Source of the DNA: Leucobacter salsicius M1-8
GTDB lineage: Bacteria > Actinomycetota > Actinomycetes > Actinomycetales > Microbacteriaceae
Direction of reading: 5' to 3'
DNA length: 64,000 bases
NCBI RefSeq assembly: GCF_000350525.1
Contig: NZ_AOCN01000028.1
Coordinates: 52,756 to 116,755 of the forward strand
Position numbers and translations under genes: made by a program. The notes below the pieces were generated by a model. That model searched no databases. It saw only the letters and a list, made by a program, of their open reading frames with translations, and was not told where the DNA came from. This document shows positions 60,923 to 64,000 of this stretch, piece by piece (the first letter of the stretch is position 1; each line of letters opens with the position of its first letter).

Positions 60923-63795
60923 GATGTCTTCGCCTCCTCCTGTTGCGCCGCAGCGTTATCAATTTCTTCGTGCACGTCGATTTCGGAGCCGAGGCTGCGC
61001 AGCACGTCGAGCACGAGCCCGAATACGACCAGATAGACGCCCACGTCAAAGAGCGTGGAGGTCACGAGCGGGATCGAGCCGAACCAGCCCAAGTCGATGT
61101 CAATCCATGACGAGGCGAGGGCCGCTTGCCCGAAGAACATGGGCAGCAGCGCCATGCTCAGTGCGAGCGCGAGGCCCGTGCCGAGGATCCGGCCCGCGTC
61201 GAGGGGAACCGTGGCGCTGAGTTCGTACCGGCCGCCCGCGAGGTAGCGCGCGACGAGCGCGAGGCCCGCCACAAGCCCGCCCGCGAACCCGCCGCCCGGG
61301 GAGTTGTGACCGGACAGGAGCAGGAACACCGACAGGATGATCAGGCCGTGGAAGATCAGGCGCACGACGACCTCGAGCAGGATCGACCGGTTCGCGGGAT
61401 CCAGGGTGCGGCCCGCGAGCAGCCATGAGGTGCGCTTCGCAGGATCGTTGGGGTCGGCAACGCGACGCAGGTTGTCGCGCACCACGGTGCGCGCGTCCCT
61501 GCGCGAGATCTTGGGGCGCAGGTCGGCCCGGGTGCTGAGGAACACGAGCGAGGCGACGCCGGTCGCCGCGGCGAGAATCACCGAGAGCTCGCCCATCGTG
61601 TCCCAACCGCGAATGTCGACGAGCATCACGTTGACGACATTGCTGCCGTGCCCGCCGAGATACGCGAGCTCTGGGAGTTCGAGGGAGATGGGGTCGGCAA
61701 CGCGCGCGCCGAGTGAGATCACCGCTGCGCCTCCCAGCGCGAGCCCGGTGCCAATTCCAATCGCGGCACGGGCCCAGCGCGCGGGCCGCTTCACCGTAAT
61801 GTTGAGTCGCTGTGGCAGGCGCCGAATCACGAGCACGAACGCGATCAGAGTGACCGTTTCGACAAGGGCCTGTGTGAGCGCGAGATCGGGGGCGCCGTGG
61901 GTGGCGAAGAGCGCTGCCATCCCGTAACCGGTGACGCCCACAAGCACGACGGCCTGGAACCGTGTGCGGGCGCGCAGCGCGAAGCACGCGGCCACGATCA
62001 TCAGAATCGCAATCGGCAACTGCGCGGGCGACGTGATCAGTGCGTACTCACCGGGCCAGATGTCGGCCCACAGCACAACACCCCCGATGGTACCGGCCGC
62101 AACGATCAGAATGACCGAGAGGTAGAAGGGCAGGGAGCCGCGCTGCGTGATGGACGTGGTGCGCACGGCGATCGTGTCGACCCACTGGGTGATGGCCCAG
62201 TAGACGTGGGCTGCGGTGAAGCGCTCGGGAGGAGCCGGCAGCGGACGTGAGCGCCGTGCGAGGAGGACGAAAAGCAGCAACCCGCCCGCAATGGCAACTG
62301 CCGAGGCAGCAAGGGCCGGCGTCCAGCCGTGCCACAGCGCCAGGGACTCGGCATCGCTGGGCCAGCCGGCGGTGAGTAGCGCGTCCAGCCAGGGTGCGCA
62401 GACGCCCAGCGCGAGCGCGAGTGCCGCGAATATTGCCGGAGCGACATAAATACCACGGGGTTGTGCGTGCAGGATGGGCGAGGCTGTGGCCCCGCGCTTC
62501 GTAAAGAAGGCCCCCCAGTAGAAGCGGCCCATGTATGCCACGGTGAGGATGCTGCCAGCGAGCGCGACCCAGAACGCCGTGAGCGCGATCGGATCGCCGT
62601 CAAGCATCTCAGTGAACGCCGATTCTTTTGCGATAAATCCGACGAATGGGGGCAGCCCGGCCATGGATGCCACGGCGAAGGCCGAGATCACGGCCAGGGT
62701 GGGCAGCGACCGCGCGAGCCCGCTGAGCTCGCGCAGATCGCGGGTGCCCGTGGCGTGGTCGATGACTCCGACCGTGAGAAAGAGTGGGGCCTTGGCTGCC
62801 GCGTGTGCGAGTAGCAGCGCGATACCGGCGAATGTGGTGGCAGGTGTGCCGATGCCAATCACCATGACGAGCAGACCCAGCTGGCTCACAGTGCCGTGCG
62901 CGACCAGGAGCTTGATGTCGAACTGGCGCAGCGCCCGGATCCCTCCCCCGAGCATAGTGATCGCGCCGAGTGTGACGAGCGTGACCCGAAAGCCCGGGAC
63001 GTCGGCGAACCCGGGGGCGAGTCGAGCGATCAGGTAGACGCCGGCTTTCACCATTGCGGCGGCGTGCAGGTAGGCGCTGACCGGGGTGGGGGCCGACATG
63101 GCGCCGGGGAGCCAGAAGTGGAAGGGGAAGATGGCGGACTTCGAGAGTGCGCCGAGCAGCACGAGGTAGACGGCGACGGTCGAGACGGTGCCGGTGGGGG
63201 CCGCATCGATGATTCCCGCGAGCGAGCTCGTGCCGGTCGCGTTGACGAGCAGGACGAGGCCGACGAGCATTGAGAGGCCACCGAAGGTAGTGACGATGAG
63301 GGCCTGGAGAGCTGCGGCGTTGGCGGTTCTCAGCCTCGTGACGTGGCCAATCAGCAGGAACGAGAAGACCGTAGTGGCTTCCCAGAAGATAAAGAGCAGG
63401 TACACGTTGTCGGCGAGCACCAGGCCAAGCATGGAGGCGGTGAAGCCCATGAACACAGCCGAGAAGCGGGCGAGGCCAGCCTCCCCCACTTCAAAGTAGT
63501 ACGCACAGTAGAACAGCACGAGGGCGCCGGCCCCCGTGACCAGCAGCGCGAACACCGCGCTGACCGCATCGAGCCGCAATCCGATCGTCATGGAGAGCTG
63601 TGGCACCCACTCGTGCGTCTCGACGAGCGTGCCGCCCTGAAAGACGGGCAGGCTGAGTCCCAGGACCCAGGCAAACATGCCAGCCATGAGGCCCGCGAGA
63701 AGCAGAAATGCTTTAGGCCCGAGCTTTGCTACGACGGGGTGAATACAGAGAGCGCAGAGTGCGAGGACGAGCAGCATGCTGGTCATTGCACCCAT
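60919..63795 (-). CDS. mnhA: Na+/H+ antiporter subunit A fused with subunit B (MrpA/MrpB)
   Basis: Largest subunit of the Mrp antiporter and first gene of the operon. The 958-residue chain has a NuoL-like part (1-500; PFHFWLPGAMSAPTPVSAYLHAAAMVKAGVYL is split here by name only), the MrpA-specific region, then a C-terminal MnhB domain (about 780-958; IFHGLIILSVFLLLSGHNSPGGGFAGGL). No separate mnhB gene exists, and mnhC follows directly, so one chain supplies both subunits, a known arrangement in many actinobacteria. The start is ATG at 63795; MTSMLL, 3 codons later, is an alternative. The 205 bases to the right edge hold its promoter and another gene's terminator. Confidence 0.94.
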   Translation of the reverse strand: MGAMTSMLLVLALCALCIHPVVAKLGPKAFLLLAGLMAGMFAWVLGLSLPVFQGGTLVETHEWVPQLSMTIGLRLDAVSAVFALLVTGAGALVLFYCAYYFEVGEAGLARFSAVFMGFTASMLGLVLADNVYLLFIFWEATTVFSFLLIGHVTRLRTANAAALQALIVTTFGGLSMLVGLVLLVNATGTSSLAGIIDAAPTGTVSTVAVYLVLLGALSKSAIFPFHFWLPGAMSAPTPVSAYLHAAAMVKAGVYLIARLAPGFADVPGFRVTLVTLGAITMLGGGIRALRQFDIKLLVAHGTVSQLGLLVMVIGIGTPATTFAGIALLLAHAAAKAPLFLTVGVIDHATGTRDLRELSGLARSLPTLAVISAFAVASMAGLPPFVGFIAKESAFTEMLDGDPIALTAFWVALAGSILTVAYMGRFYWGAFFTKRGATASPILHAQPRGIYVAPAIFAALALALGVCAPWLDALLTAGWPSDAESLALWHGWTPALAASAVAIAGGLLLFVLLARRSRPLPAPPERFTAAHVYWAITQWVDTIAVRTTSITQRGSLPFYLSVILIVAAGTIGGVVLWADIWPGEYALITSPAQLPIAILMIVAACFALRARTRFQAVVLVGVTGYGMAALFATHGAPDLALTQALVETVTLIAFVLVIRRLPQRLNITVKRPARWARAAIGIGTGLALGGAAVISLGARVADPISLELPELAYLGGHGSNVVNVMLVDIRGWDTMGELSVILAAATGVASLVFLSTRADLRPKISRRDARTVVRDNLRRVADPNDPAKRTSWLLAGRTLDPANRSILLEVVVRLIFHGLIILSVFLLLSGHNSPGGGFAGGLVAGLALVARYLAGGRYELSATVPLDAGRILGTGLALALSMALLPMFFGQAALASSWIDIDLGWFGSIPLVTSTLFDVGVYLVVFGLVLDVLRSLGSEIDVHEEIDNAAAQQEEAKTS

Positions 63796-63959
63796 AGGCT
63801 GCCTGCTTTCTCTTGGTTCGTCGTATGGTCTTCGTTCATCCTATCGGGCGCACGGAGAGGCTTGCTTGGGGCTTGCCGGGGCAGGCAAGAGTCGCGAAAA
63901 ACGCGTGACGTGGAGCGCTGCGGGGCAGCCACTGTGTTGCTTGTTTTTGGGCATAAAAA

Positions 63960-63993
63960 GGGGGCTAGTTCACATAATCGTGAACCAACCCCC
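63960..63993 (-). terminator. Terminator of a gene entering from the right edge
   Basis: GGGGG..GTTCAC pairs with GTGAAC..CCCCC (loop ATAATC, two G-T type mismatches) and on the minus strand is followed by CTTTTTATG. It therefore fits an intrinsic terminator for a minus-strand gene beyond 64000. Confidence 0.7.
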
Positions 63994-64000
63994 ACTAAAA

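Noticed and set aside
1..64000. CRISPR arrays, tRNA or rRNA genes, insertion sequences, prophage
   Set aside because: I found no spaced direct repeats, cloverleaf-like sequences, transposase or integrase motifs, or long repeats.

Overview
The window is ordinary, gene-dense chromosome of a high-GC Gram-positive bacterium, most likely an actinobacterium of the family Microbacteriaceae (Leucobacter or a close relative). This rests on the dcw cluster order, DivIVA/SepF/YggT with no FtsA, a GarA-FtsR pair, a PknL/Rv2175c pair, a class II DAHP synthase, a RamB-type regulator next to malate synthase, and frequent GTG starts. The genus is an inference from gene content. I see no tRNA, rRNA, CRISPR array, insertion sequence, integrase or prophage gene.

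Layout. 1-8.6 kb: metK (partial), rpoZ, a conserved hypothetical, two hotdog thioesterases, ettA, an APH(3')-like kinase, a lipoprotein, an SSB paralogue, msrA and nadE. 8.6-31.8 kb: one long minus-strand block, the division and wall (dcw) cluster. In transcription order it is mraZ, rsmH, ftsL, ftsI, murE, murF, mraY, murD, ftsW, murG, murC, ftsQ, ftsZ, yggS, sepF, yggT, divIVA, lspA, rluD and dnaE. Many neighbours overlap by 4 bases (ATGA/GTGA), implying translational coupling. A four-repeat, 10-bp-period MraZ operator lies upstream of mraZ. 32-41 kb: a block resembling the M. tuberculosis Rv2173-Rv2187 region, with a DUF3040 protein, a polyprenyl diphosphate synthase, an Rv2175c-like protein, a PASTA kinase, aroG, plsC and a long-chain acyl-CoA ligase. 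41-47 kb: two NarL/DesR-type two-component systems, a small membrane exporter and an AlkZ-like protein. The second sensor kinase is interrupted by an in-frame TAG. 47-57.5 kb: peptide deformylase, pyruvate carboxylase, an orphan ParA, two MerR regulators, GarA, and RamB divergent from malate synthase. 57.5-63.8 kb: a complete six-gene Mrp/Mnh Na+/H+ antiporter operon in which subunits A and B are one protein.

Together these genes cover peptidoglycan precursor synthesis, septum assembly and polar growth, Ser/Thr-kinase signalling towards the TCA cycle (PASTA kinase, GarA), anaplerosis (pyruvate carboxylase, malate synthase with RamB) and cation/pH homeostasis. No clearly novel system is present. 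The points most worth a second look are the amber codon in the sensor kinase, the non-DAP specificity motif in a divergent MurE, the GarA phospho-motif that keeps only one of two threonines, a recurrent leaderless-mRNA promoter layout (TANNNT 6-7 bases before the start codon) at seven genes, a possible seven-codon upstream reading frame overlapping the ftsI start, and the absence of coaBC between rpoZ and metK.
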